Source of the DNA: Oscillospiraceae bacterium
Lineage (GTDB): Bacteria; Bacillota_A; Clostridia; Oscillospirales; Oscillospiraceae
Direction: 5' to 3'
NCBI GenBank assembly: GCA_017936985.1
Contig: JAGBEM010000027.1
Coordinates: 1-55,407 of the forward strand
Length of the DNA: 55,407 nt
Below, in pieces: positions 32,711-39,870 of the stretch. Under the pieces are notes generated by a model that was given only the letters and a program-made list of their open reading frames with translations, was not told where the DNA came from and did not search any database. The first letter of the stretch is position 1. The number at the start of each line of letters is the position of its first letter. A program made the position numbers and the translations under genes.

Positions 32711-33079
32711 TTATTGCCGTTCCTTGGTCCTCCAGGCGATGGACATATATTTCACATCCTGCACCATCTTTGACCAGCATTCTGCTGACTTATCATTCAG
32801 CAGTTCCAGCATCATGGACAGCTCTATGTAAAACAGCAGCTCATCGCAGAGGGTGATTGCCCGGGTGATCATCTCGCACCGCTCCCGTTTGTGGGTTGCG
32901 TTGTTGATGCGGTTCGCTTCAAGCAGCGTTTCGTAGATGTCCAGGCTTTTGATCTGGATGCGGTCGACCAGGGAGTGGCGATACTTCTTAGGGTATCGGT
33001 TGCAGTTAGATGTCAGCTTGAAGGAATGAACCGCAAGGTCTTTCGCCTTGACGATTACCTTCAGGTCGTTATCTGCCAT
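32711..33079 (-). CDS. avd: Avd-like DGR accessory protein
   Basis: 122 residues, almost all helical (DLKVIVKAKDLAVHSFKLTSNC; SLVDRIQIKSLDIYETLLEANRINN; RCEMITRAITLCDELLFYIELSMML), basic in the first part. This matches the four-helix-bundle Avd family, a pentameric barrel that binds the RT and template RNA. Location between target gene and TR is the standard Avd position. GGAGAA precedes the ATG, and the start is 2 nt after the stop of target gene 1. Confidence 0.85.
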   Translation of the reverse strand: MADNDLKVIVKAKDLAVHSFKLTSNCNRYPKKYRHSLVDRIQIKSLDIYETLLEANRINNATHKRERCEMITRAITLCDELLFYIELSMMLELLNDKSAECWSKMVQDVKYMSIAWRTKERQ

Positions 33080-33081
33080 GA

Positions 33082-33636
33082 TCAGTTCTCCGAAGATTCA
33101 AAGATAGAAGAATTTAAGATCAAAAACGGGCGCACGCCGCTGTCGAGGTAGTAGTAGCGGTGGCGGTAGATGTAGCCAGACGGCGAAACGCAAACAATCC
33201 ACTTAGGTGCACTATGGGGCTGGGCGGACTCCGGCGTAGCGAGCCACCACCATTCGCCCACCTGGTACTTGTCGAAAAACTCCACATGCTCCCGGTAAAA
33301 GTCCAGGGTCACCAGACTGATTTTGGACTCCATCGTGCCGTAAGGCTTTAGACCATCCAGAGCGGTAAGGTCTGTCTGGAAGAACAGGACATTTTCCTCG
33401 CCAACGGCAGCAATGATCTCAGGGAGGATGTCATTCTGCATCTTCGCCAGCACATTACTGCTGCGAAGATCGTTATTATCACCGAACCGGGAAGAAAACG
33501 CGATGTCACGCATGACTACCGGGGTCTTGCCATCGATACTGGGGAATTTGATAAACTCCATGTCGGCGATCCGGAAGATCTCACCATCCTTGACGCCGGG
33601 GAAGCCGGCCACCTTGTTTTTTACTGCTGTACTCAT
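33082..33636 (-). CDS. DGR target protein 1 (variable C-terminus, DUF6273/CLec-like)
   Basis: 184 residues from MSTAVKNKVAGFPG (AAAGGAG precedes this ATG; the frame extends to 33663). N-terminal part to about 125, then EWWWLATP (about 128-135), WIVCVSPSGY and the variable stretch at about 157-166 before SGVRPFLIL. The WWWLAT...GVRPF framework is that of DUF6273/formylglycine-enzyme-like C-type-lectin folds used as DGR scaffolds. There is no signal peptide, membrane helix or tail-docking domain. A ligand-binding role is inferred from the fold. Confidence 0.85.
   Translation of the reverse strand: MSTAVKNKVAGFPGVKDGEIFRIADMEFIKFPSIDGKTPVVMRDIAFSSRFGDNNDLRSSNVLAKMQNDILPEIIAAVGEENVLFFQTDLTALDGLKPYGTMESKISLVTLDFYREHVEFFDKYQVGEWWWLATPESAQPHSAPKWIVCVSPSGYIYRHRYYYLDSGVRPFLILNSSIFESSEN
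33126..33192 (-). repeat. DGR variable repeat 1 (VR1)
   Basis: 67 nt aligned without gap to TR. Ten differences, all at TR adenines. The encoded residues at the variable codons are Y R H R Y Y Y L D S where TR encodes N N N H Y N N N D N. The repeat ends 42 nt before the stop codon of target gene 1, so a constant tail of residues follows. Confidence 0.95.
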
Positions 33637-33649
33637 AATTGTTCTCCTT

Positions 33650-34258
33650 TCAGTTAGATACAAAGATATCAGATTTTAAGATGCAAAACGGGCGCACGCC
33701 GTAGTCGTAGTCGCTGAAGCGGTCGTAGTAGAAGTAGCCAGACGGCGAAACGCATTTGACCCAGTGATCATCGTCATGGACAGGTGTGCTAAAGGCGGTA
33801 GCAAGCCACCACCAGTCGTCCGGTTTGTGCTTGTCCAGAATGTAGACATATTTGCGATACAGATCTGCAGTCAGCAGGGATGCAAACCGCTTAACAGAGC
33901 CATAGTCCTTCAGGCCATCATCGGAAGTCAGATCCACCTCATGTAGGATCACATTATCCTCACCGGCGATCTTGGCAATAGCCGTCGCAAACTCGATGCA
34001 GGCCTTGTCCGCATTGGAGCCGTCGTAGTTATTGCTGGTACCGAATGTGCAGGTGTCGATAAATTCCTTACAGATCAGCAACGTAGCACCATCGATGTGA
34101 TCCAGCACGATCATTTCATGCTCGCCGACCTTAACGACATCACCTGCCGCCGCATCACCAAGGCGGATGTCCTTTTCCTGCAGCCCCGCCTTGATCCGCT
34201 CGGCTTGTTCCTCGGTCAGCTCGATTTTCTGACCTTTGATTACGATGTAGTTTGACAT
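33650..34258 (-). CDS. DGR target protein 2 (variable C-terminus, DUF6273/CLec-like)
   Basis: 202 residues. An N-terminal module (MSNYIVIKGQKIELTEEQAERIKAG, to about 45) is absent from target 1. A shared region follows (VDLTSDDGLKDYGSVKRF..., matching TDLTALDGLKPYGTMESK in target 1). Then come WWWLATAF (149-156), KCVSPSGY, the variable residues at about 176-187, and YGVRPFCIL. Head-to-tail with target 1 and about 13 nt apart, it looks like a tandem duplication whose N-termini have diverged. Like target 1 it has no secretion signal. Confidence 0.85.
   Translation of the reverse strand: MSNYIVIKGQKIELTEEQAERIKAGLQEKDIRLGDAAAGDVVKVGEHEMIVLDHIDGATLLICKEFIDTCTFGTSNNYDGSNADKACIEFATAIAKIAGEDNVILHEVDLTSDDGLKDYGSVKRFASLLTADLYRKYVYILDKHKPDDWWWLATAFSTPVHDDDHWVKCVSPSGYFYYDRFSDYDYGVRPFCILKSDIFVSN
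33688..33754 (-). repeat. DGR variable repeat 2 (VR2)
   Basis: 67 nt aligned without gap to TR, with ten differences, all at TR adenines. Codon changes include ATC to TTC and TAC to TTC, so variation reaches one codon further than in VR1. VR1 and VR2 differ from each other, consistent with independent mutagenic events from the same template. Confidence 0.95.
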
Positions 34259-34270
34259 ATTTAATTCCTC

Positions 34271-34423
34271 CTATGTTTTATCTTCCACGCGCTGAATCAG
34301 CACGGTATCACAGCCGGCGCCGTTCTTTTCAATCCACGCCAACAGTTTCGGCATACTAGGCATCTCCACCAAGTGAGTCACCCGGCCAGCCTTTCTTTTG
34401 AATGTAATGAGATATTTAGTCAT
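34271..34423 (-). CDS. Small hypothetical phage protein (50 aa)
   Basis: MTKYLITFKRKAGRVTHLVE and a further 30 residues. The pattern beta-strand, strand, helix (SMPKLLAWIEKNGAG), strand (DTVLIQRVE) suggests a small alpha/beta fold. The ATG at 34423 follows GGGAGAA and overlaps the end of the preceding Cys-rich gene by 8 nt. No function recognised. Confidence 0.6.
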   Translation of the reverse strand: MTKYLITFKRKAGRVTHLVEMPSMPKLLAWIEKNGAGCDTVLIQRVEDKT

Positions 34424-34751
34424 GTTTGGATTTCTCCCGGTAAAATGGACACTGAGTATGTTCTTTAGAGCAGACATTGTACCAAACATTGCCAGGTAGG
34501 AGCTCGCCCGCGGCAATACACTCGACGGAGCCAGCACCCCCACAGAGCCAGAAGCCTTTGTAATAGGGGCACTGACTCTTATACAAACTGGCAACAACGG
34601 TGGCTTTCAGCGTTGCAGGATGTTTCAAATCCACCACATGGGTGGGCCATTCGTGTGGAAGCCCCTTGCTCTTTAGGTAATCAATATCCTTCTGGATACC
34701 CAGCTCCGCTATATATTTCCGCCACACCGATTCCTCTTCAAAGAAGAACAC
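34416..34751 (-). CDS. Cys-rich hypothetical phage protein
   Basis: 111 residues from a GTG start with GGGAGC upstream, 2 nt after the stop of the DUF3102 gene. The C-terminal half has Cys-Pro-rich motifs (SQCPYYKGFWLCGG; VCSKEHTQCPFYR), probably zinc-binding. Unknown function. Confidence 0.65.
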   Translation of the reverse strand: MFFFEEESVWRKYIAELGIQKDIDYLKSKGLPHEWPTHVVDLKHPATLKATVVASLYKSQCPYYKGFWLCGGAGSVECIAAGELLPGNVWYNVCSKEHTQCPFYREKSKHD

Positions 34752-34753
34752 CG

Positions 34754-35758
34754 TCAGCTCCCGGCAATCATGACACGCATCTTATCGATGGTATCCAGTA
34801 TTGCGATCTGCAATTTGCTTCCAGTATTGGGATCAGACTGCTGAACTTTCAGCAATTGACCATGTACACGGTTAAACTCATCCACAAGCCGATTGCTAAG
34901 GGCTTGGAACACCGCTGTTTCAGGATTCGATAATTTCACCGCTTTTTGAGCCGCCGCCAGTTTCTGTTCTGCCTCTTGTGCCTTGGCAGTCGCTGCTGCC
35001 ACCTGCTGTTCTGCGGCGTTAAGCTGTTTCTGCAGATCCTCTGTAGCCTTTTGGGCAGCAGTAGCGGCCACTTCCTGGCGAAGCTGCTCCATAACGGCTT
35101 CCGGCACATCCGGGTTTTCCTTGGCCTTAGCCAAAGCCTCCTGTGCTGCCTTTTCATTTTCTTTGGCCTTTGCAACCTGCTTCTGCAGTTTCTCAAGTTT
35201 TTGTGCGGCAGCAGTTTGTTCTGCCTGCGCCTTAGCTATAGCAGCACGCAGTCGTTCGGCCTCTTCCTCAGCGCGCTTAGCAGCTTCTTTCTGCTGCTCA
35301 GCCCGTTCCTCTGCATCTGCCTGGGCGCGTTCTGCGTCTTGTTGTGCTTGCAAGGCTTCGTCCCTCTCCCGGATCGCCTGATGCAGTTCCCGGGTGGACA
35401 TATTCTCCACATCGTGGGTCTGCACAAACTCATCCCGTTCCTGTGCAGGTAATGCAAGCAATTCCAACGCCTGTGTAGGACTTAGATTCGCAAGCGCCTG
35501 CGAATTTCCAAACAGAGAGATCTGCTCACCGCCCAATTCCTTATAAAGGCGCATATAGTTATTCGCCCAGGAATGGGAGAACGGCAGCTCCTCCGCCACA
35601 TATTGCATCCAGCCGCCCGGATCAACCATCGCCTTTGCTTCAAAAAGCAGGCGCCCAATCTCGATGGCATCCATCAGGAACTGCCCCGTTTTAATCCGAA
35701 TATCCCGGGTTACCTCTGCAATACCGCGCTGATAGTTCGGTACAATCATTTCACTCAT
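34754..35758 (-). CDS. DUF3102-family protein with long coiled coil
   Basis: 334 residues. Residues ~10-110 match DUF3102 (ITRDIRIKTGQFLMDAIEIGRLLFEAKAMVDPGGWMQYVAEELPFSHSWANNYMRLYKE), a domain common in phage and plasmid DNA-processing genes. A long Ala/Glu/Lys/Gln coiled coil (about 125-280) follows, with a short helical end. Function unknown. It lies in the early operon between PcfJ and the small genes before the DGR. Confidence 0.8.
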   Translation of the reverse strand: MSEMIVPNYQRGIAEVTRDIRIKTGQFLMDAIEIGRLLFEAKAMVDPGGWMQYVAEELPFSHSWANNYMRLYKELGGEQISLFGNSQALANLSPTQALELLALPAQERDEFVQTHDVENMSTRELHQAIRERDEALQAQQDAERAQADAEERAEQQKEAAKRAEEEAERLRAAIAKAQAEQTAAAQKLEKLQKQVAKAKENEKAAQEALAKAKENPDVPEAVMEQLRQEVAATAAQKATEDLQKQLNAAEQQVAAATAKAQEAEQKLAAAQKAVKLSNPETAVFQALSNRLVDEFNRVHGQLLKVQQSDPNTGSKLQIAILDTIDKMRVMIAGS

Positions 35759-35773
35759 GCTGTTTTCCTCCTA

Positions 35774-37828
35774 TTAAGCAGCCTTATTAGCCTTCTTTTT
35801 CTTGGGCTTTTTCGTTATTCTCTTGACCCATTCATCGATGAAGGCTTTTACCTCCTCATTTTGTGAATAGTCCTCATTGTGTGTTGTTCGGCACTGCTGA
35901 ACTTTGCCGTTTAGCCATTCCAGTGTGTAGAAAGGCTTGTCCGGCTCATCAACGCGGCGAACCAGCAAGATCGTCGTTTTCCCATTGGCCATTCTGTCGA
36001 CATAGCCGCCAACGCAGTGGTGCAGGTAAGCTCCCTCTGCTGTCAGCTCATCTCCATCCACCGGCAGGCGAATCATCAAGCCGTTTTTTTGCCATTCCAT
36101 CCAGCTGAGGCGTTTCACCTCTCGCAAAAATGCTTCGCGACTCAATTCGTTTGCCTTGTGCTTCACTTGGGCAATCGTCCTTGCGTGTGCGGCGTTCAGA
36201 TCTTGGGGAAATAAAACCGCACGATCATCGAGGTCTAAATTCAATTTGACACAATCCGCCAAATAATCACGATATGTATGCGGGGTGTCAAATGGTTTTC
36301 CGCCCCAGTAACACTTACCCTCTCGCTTTGCTTTCTCCGCTTCGATGCGGCGGCACTCACGTTCTTGTTTGACACACTCCCCCACATATTTCAGAATTTT
36401 ATGGATACTCGCGTGCCCAATTGCGTCCTTGATGTCTGCCAAAGTCGCCATCGATTCTGCCATTTCTGGTAGATCTCTCTCCGGAAGTTCGCCCGACTCG
36501 ACTTGCTTCCATAAGCCCGCCACCTTTGCAAAATCATGCATTGTCCAGTCTTGTGGCTCGTGGATTTTTAGAAACCTCGCAGGAAAGCGGAGCGCAGATT
36601 TTATACTATCCTTGCTCCAGCGGATCGTGTGCTGTGTTTCCTTGTTGAGTCCCCAAATGCGCTCAGAAACAACGCCTTTGTATCCTGCCTTCCAAAACTT
36701 CTCGATTGCCGGATACCTGACCCAGTCTAAAAGGAAGCGGATCGTGTTGCGGCGGGTCATGTAGCCATTTTTCATATGCGCCACATATTCATCCACCGGG
36801 CAGTACTGCAAGCTGGTTTCGCTGATGATTTGGCGCCAGTTTTGTGGCAGGTAAAAATAGTAGCGATCATCATATACAGCTGTTACGGATTCAAACTTTG
36901 TCCAGTTATTTAGTTTGTATCTCTGTGCGCTGCCGTACCAATTCGTTTTGGCTTCAAGCTGCCATTTTGCAACGCGGTCCCCTCGAATAGCATACCTGCA
37001 TATTTCCTCCAAAAATGCAGGTATATCTTCCCACTGTGCACTTGGGTCCCGGATCAAATGCCACTGCCTGAGAAAGACCGTTTTCCCGTCCGTCCCCTTC
37101 TGCAGCGTCACGATATCCTCCACATAGTCAACTCGGAATCTGTCGCTGGTACCCAGCAGCGCAGAGACCTCTTGGCCACAGTTTGGGCACTTGACTCTGT
37201 TGCCTTGCGTGAACCGCTCACTTCTTGCCCGCACTTCCCGTCGGCACAGATAGCAAGTCCCGCGTACATTTCCCTTTTTGTAAATGAGCACATCATCCTG
37301 TGGCAGAACATTCTGCTCGATGTAAGCAATCAGACCGTCCGGCAGCTCTTCGGGGCACAAAAGCACGTCTTCATCCCGGAGCTCGCCGCGAGCATCCCGC
37401 TCTTTTTGGGTTTCCGATTCCATAGCTTGCTGTACCCACTCGCACAGCTTCGGCACAATGCTCTTTGTGTCCGTGTTATCCTTCATATCAAGCCATTCCA
37501 GGAGTGCTGCTTTATCCTCCTTGCTTATTTTGGGAATATCACTATTGGGATAGAAACAGATCTCTCTCAATGCATACTGGGGCAACTGTCGTTGAGCAAT
37601 CCGGGAATCTCTATAAAGGAGTGCGGCTGTATTGTGTTCTTTGGAACATACAAGGCGAAAGTCCTTGCCGGTCCGCCATATGTATTTGCCCGAGTTTCTG
37701 GTAAATGCCGCCACCAGCAATTTTTCGCCGTGGATCACAGGCCAGTGCAGAGTTATTAATGCATCGTATTTCTTGCTCTTGAATTCTTGCGGCCACGGCA
37801 GCTCTTTGATACTTTTGTCGATCCTCAC
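35774..37828 (-). CDS. PcfJ-like protein
   Basis: 684 residues from a GTG (with GAGGGC upstream) at 37828; the frame continues to 37909 but would overlap the PcfK-like gene. A CxxC zinc ribbon sits near 195-240 (GTCYLCRREVRARSERF; KCPNCGQEVSAL). The C-terminus has the PcfJ hallmark GAYLHHCVGGYVDRMANGKTTILLVRR and FYTLEWLNGKVQQCRTTHN. Named after the pCF10 conjugation region, PcfJ proteins are widespread in phages and conjugative elements with unknown biochemical role. It pairs with the PcfK-like gene immediately upstream. Confidence 0.85.
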   Translation of the reverse strand: MRIDKSIKELPWPQEFKSKKYDALITLHWPVIHGEKLLVAAFTRNSGKYIWRTGKDFRLVCSKEHNTAALLYRDSRIAQRQLPQYALREICFYPNSDIPKISKEDKAALLEWLDMKDNTDTKSIVPKLCEWVQQAMESETQKERDARGELRDEDVLLCPEELPDGLIAYIEQNVLPQDDVLIYKKGNVRGTCYLCRREVRARSERFTQGNRVKCPNCGQEVSALLGTSDRFRVDYVEDIVTLQKGTDGKTVFLRQWHLIRDPSAQWEDIPAFLEEICRYAIRGDRVAKWQLEAKTNWYGSAQRYKLNNWTKFESVTAVYDDRYYFYLPQNWRQIISETSLQYCPVDEYVAHMKNGYMTRRNTIRFLLDWVRYPAIEKFWKAGYKGVVSERIWGLNKETQHTIRWSKDSIKSALRFPARFLKIHEPQDWTMHDFAKVAGLWKQVESGELPERDLPEMAESMATLADIKDAIGHASIHKILKYVGECVKQERECRRIEAEKAKREGKCYWGGKPFDTPHTYRDYLADCVKLNLDLDDRAVLFPQDLNAAHARTIAQVKHKANELSREAFLREVKRLSWMEWQKNGLMIRLPVDGDELTAEGAYLHHCVGGYVDRMANGKTTILLVRRVDEPDKPFYTLEWLNGKVQQCRTTHNEDYSQNEEVKAFIDEWVKRITKKPKKKKANKAA

Positions 37829-37838
37829 GGCAGTGCCC

Positions 37839-38213
37839 TCAAATGAAGTCTTCCAGATTGAGAATAAGCCCGCCACCGGTCGGGGCCTTGGCGTCGCCGG
37901 CGGCATCACCGATCAGATCGATGGTCATTTGCATCTGGATCTTCGCACCCGGGAAATAGAACTGCACTGCCTTCTTGTAGGCGTCCAAATCCGAAATGTA
38001 GCTTCCAACGCCCTTGGCTACGGACTTCATGCAGTCAGCAAAGGTACCACCCTGCACGATTGCCTGCGCAAACTCCTCGTCCTGCAGGCAGAAATCCTTT
38101 ATCGCCGCCACAACTGCATCTGCCATGGCCTTCTCTTTCTGACCGGCAACCGCAACCTTTTCTTTCTCCAGCTTGGCCACAGCTTGCGTAGCCCAGTTGT
38201 TCATTGTGATCAT
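37839..38213 (-). CDS. PcfK-like protein
   Basis: 124 residues from MITMNNWATQAVAKLEKE (GGAGG precedes this ATG at 38213). MADAVVAAIKDFCLQDEEFAQAIVQGGTFADCMKSVAKGVGSYISDLDAYKKAVQFYFPGAKIQ is the PcfK-like core. It and PcfJ occur as a pair here (about 10 nt apart) as in other mobile elements. Function unknown. Confidence 0.85.
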   Translation of the reverse strand: MITMNNWATQAVAKLEKEKVAVAGQKEKAMADAVVAAIKDFCLQDEEFAQAIVQGGTFADCMKSVAKGVGSYISDLDAYKKAVQFYFPGAKIQMQMTIDLIGDAAGDAKAPTGGGLILNLEDFI

Positions 38214-38232
38214 ATAAACCTCCATTTTCTTC

Positions 38233-38261
38233 TTGCCGAAAACGGAGCTGTATGCTATAAT
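38233..38261 (+). promoter_or_regulatory. Promoter on the plus strand opposing the early operon
   Basis: TTGCCG (38233-38238), a 17-nt spacer, TATAAT (38256-38261). No plus-strand gene follows for 1.6 kb, but an intrinsic terminator lies 40-75 nt downstream, so it would drive a short RNA. Confidence 0.6.
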
Positions 38262-38267
38262 AATCAC

Positions 38268-38338
38268 ACAGCCCCAATCGGCTGGCTTTTTGAAATTGTG
38301 CGGCACCCTGCTTTGGTCGGTGGGGGTGCCGCCTTTTT
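38268..38338 (+). ncRNA. Candidate phage small RNA (about 70 nt)
   Basis: Starts about 7 nt after the TATAAT at 38256 and ends in a terminator: GCGGCACCC (38300-38308) pairs with GGGTGCCGC (38324-38332), followed by CTTTTTA. The sequence lies between two minus-strand early genes and is antisense to the leader of the PcfK-like gene. No ORF of note. A role as an antisense or trans-acting regulator is inference. Confidence 0.5.
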
Positions 38339-38909
38339 ATGTCTGCGCCCAGGTGATTGTCTCCAGGTGCTTGATCTTCCCTGCCGCTGTGCCTTCAGCA
38401 ACCCGAAGCACCCACAGCTCACTGATCTCTCCCTGCACGTACAGGCCGTTGCCCACTTCCCATACCTCTTCCGCTTTGGGATCGATGAGAACGGAATAGC
38501 GCGGATCAATCATATAGATTTCTTTGCCGGGAAGCCCCTGCCACAACTGCATACCGTTATAGGTCAACGGTGTGTGCAGCATCATAGGCGGGTTGGCTTC
38601 TTCCCATGCCGTATCTCGCTCACTGTGCATTGTTTGCATGGGCTTCACCGCATCAGACAGCATCTGACTCTGCGTGAACGGTCCTTCCTTGGTCTTATAG
38701 ACGCGGTAGGCCTGTCCCTCTTTGGGTACATCACGGATATGGCCCGCCAGAACGCTCAGCAGATTGCTGGGCACATTCTTTTCATCGATGCTTGCCAGCC
38801 AATAGCCGTTGCTCAGCATCATTCGGCCGCCCTGGACCGCCACTGTGTAACCGCCTGTCTTGTAGGCCTCTTTCACTTGGCACACCAGGGCCTTTTCATT
38901 GATTACCAT
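38337..38909 (-). CDS. Hypothetical phage early protein (190 aa)
   Basis: 190 residues beginning MVINEKALVCQVKEAYKTGGYTVAVQ. Mixed alpha/beta with repeated short beta segments (GGRMMLSNGYWLASIDEKN; GKEIYMIDPRYSVLIDPKA). No recognised motif. It overlaps the small gene upstream by 14 nt and belongs to the early operon. Confidence 0.65.
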   Translation of the reverse strand: MVINEKALVCQVKEAYKTGGYTVAVQGGRMMLSNGYWLASIDEKNVPSNLLSVLAGHIRDVPKEGQAYRVYKTKEGPFTQSQMLSDAVKPMQTMHSERDTAWEEANPPMMLHTPLTYNGMQLWQGLPGKEIYMIDPRYSVLIDPKAEEVWEVGNGLYVQGEISELWVLRVAEGTAAGKIKHLETITWAQT

Positions 38910-39078
38910 TGGTTACCCTCCTGTTCTTACATATCATGATTTCATTGCGGCTTTTCAGATGCAGCAGGCACAACCGGTCCTTATCATCAAAGGTCACCGC
39001 ATATCCTGCCGGCTCTATGCCGCATTCCTGAAGCAATTTTCTTTGCTCCTGGTTCGGTACCGTAAAACCACACGTCAT
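38896..39078 (-). CDS. Small hypothetical phage protein (60 aa)
   Basis: 60 residues, MTCGFTVPNQEQRKLLQECG and a basic C-terminus. AAAGGAG precedes the ATG. It resembles small phage proteins seen upstream of early operons, with no function known to me. Confidence 0.6.
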   Translation of the reverse strand: MTCGFTVPNQEQRKLLQECGIEPAGYAVTFDDKDRLCLLHLKSRNEIMICKNRRVTNGNQ

Positions 39079-39099
39079 ACCGCTACACTCCTTTTCCGT

Positions 39100-39228
39100 T
39101 TACAAATGGTGCATCAAAGGATGCACCATATTTTTTCTTTCAGCCACCCCACCGTTAGCTGTCTGCTGCGCCGCTTCCGCGACCCGCTCCCGTCCCGGAC
39201 TTATAGGAATCATCCAGGGCACTCTCAT
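39100..39228 (-). CDS. Possible 42-aa protein
   Basis: MRVPWMIPISPGRERVAEAA and 22 more residues. AAAGGG lies 8 nt upstream of the ATG at 39228. Part of its 3' end coincides with the hairpin at 39107-39128. It may not be translated; listed because it fills part of an otherwise gene-free stretch (39079-39392). Confidence 0.3.
   Translation of the reverse strand: MRVPWMIPISPGRERVAEAAQQTANGGVAERKNMVHPLMHHL
39107..39128. terminator. Hairpin between small early genes
   Basis: TGGTGCAT (39107-39114) pairs with ATGCACCA (39121-39128), followed on the plus strand by TATTTTTTC and flanked on the minus strand by A-rich DNA. It may terminate plus-strand transcription or separate the tRNA-like element from the early operon. 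Confidence 0.5.
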
Positions 39229-39231
39229 ATT

Positions 39232-39262
39232 CAGAGCCCTTTGGCGCAGGCTCTGCTTTTTT
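39232..39262 (+). terminator. Terminator-like hairpin on the plus strand
   Basis: CAGAGCC (39232-39238) pairs with GGCTCTG (39249-39255), followed by CTTTTTT. No plus-strand gene precedes it; it could limit antisense transcription from the right arm. Confidence 0.45.
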
Positions 39263-39293
39263 AAGCCCCACAGGTGCGCCGCCTGTATCGGGG

Positions 39294-39368
39294 TGGAGGG
39301 CAAGGCCGGATTCGAACCGACTGCCTCCCGCTGTGCTACGGGTATGCTTCCTGAAGCACCTCTCGCCC
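39294..39368 (-). tRNA. tRNA-like element with abnormal anticodon arm
   Basis: 75 nt. Acceptor GGGCGAG pairs with CTTGCCC (one G-T), the discriminator is T, and CCA is encoded. D arm GTGC-8 nt-GCAT. T arm GTCGG-TTCGAAT-CCGGC. The anticodon arm is odd: CCCG pairs with CGGG across an 8-nt loop TAGCACAG that lacks a normally placed T33. The element is too complete to be chance but would not make a standard tRNA. It could be a phage tRNA under decay, an unusual (frameshift-type) tRNA, or a tRNA mimic. Confidence 0.5.
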
Positions 39369-39392
39369 GTATCACCCCTTTACTTTGTGGGG

Positions 39393-39602
39393 TCATACGC
39401 GCCAGTGTTTACCCCGTCTTGCCTCGCCCCAGCCAAGCAGAAACACCAGCCGGAACAGCGACAACGCTACCGCCACCTGCGCCACCCAGCCAGCAATCTG
39501 ATGGGTCACACCCAGGATCAACGCCAAAAGGATCGTGGCAAGGTAAACCGCCAAGGTTACAAGGATGCGCCGATCAGACGCTTTCATTTTCTTAGTTTCC
39601 AT
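39393..39602 (-). CDS. Small membrane protein (69 aa)
   Basis: From METKKMKASDRRILVTLAVY. Two hydrophobic segments (about 11-28 and 32-53) with positive flanks. AAGGAGA precedes the ATG at 39602. Overlaps the preceding 53-residue gene by 11 nt. No family recognised; could be a small phage superinfection or holin-like protein. Confidence 0.6.
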   Translation of the reverse strand: METKKMKASDRRILVTLAVYLATILLALILGVTHQIAGWVAQVAVALSLFRLVFLLGWGEARRGKHWRV

Positions 39603-39753
39603 ATGTATCTCCTTCTTTGTCCGTATTGAATATCTCAGGATGCTTCTGTGCATAAAGCTTGACAATAATTGCCCACACAGCATCCTTCTGTTCCTGCGTA
39701 ATTTCCGGTGCGGAAATTATTTTGCCAGTTTTCCGGCTGACTACGATAGGCAT
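39592..39753 (-). CDS. Small hypothetical phage protein (53 aa)
   Basis: MPIVVSRKTGKIISAPEITQ and a helical segment (EQKDAVWAIIVKLYAQKHPEIF). AAAGGAAG precedes the ATG at 39753. First gene of the leftward early operon in this part. Function unknown. Confidence 0.55.
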   Translation of the reverse strand: MPIVVSRKTGKIISAPEITQEQKDAVWAIIVKLYAQKHPEIFNTDKEGDTYGN

Positions 39754-39870
39754 GTTCTTCTTCCTTTCTGTTTGTGGTGGATAGATGCTCCACAATATAT
39801 TGTGATAAATAATTCTGTGCGCTTGTTTTTTCCAATTCCTTCTGGTAGAATCATCTCGAAAGGGGGTGAC

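Larger units (their letters stand above)
31478..34258 (-). other. Diversity-generating retroelement (DGR) with two target genes
   Basis: Order on the minus strand: target gene 2 (VR2), target gene 1 (VR1), avd-like gene, template repeat, reverse transcriptase. TR, VR1 and VR2 are each 67 nt and alignable without gaps. Each VR differs from TR at 10 positions, every one an adenine in the TR coding strand (19 adenines available), and none of the 48 other positions differs. This is the adenine-specific mutagenic retrohoming signature known from the Bordetella phage BPP-1 DGR. All parts appear intact. Confidence 0.95.
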
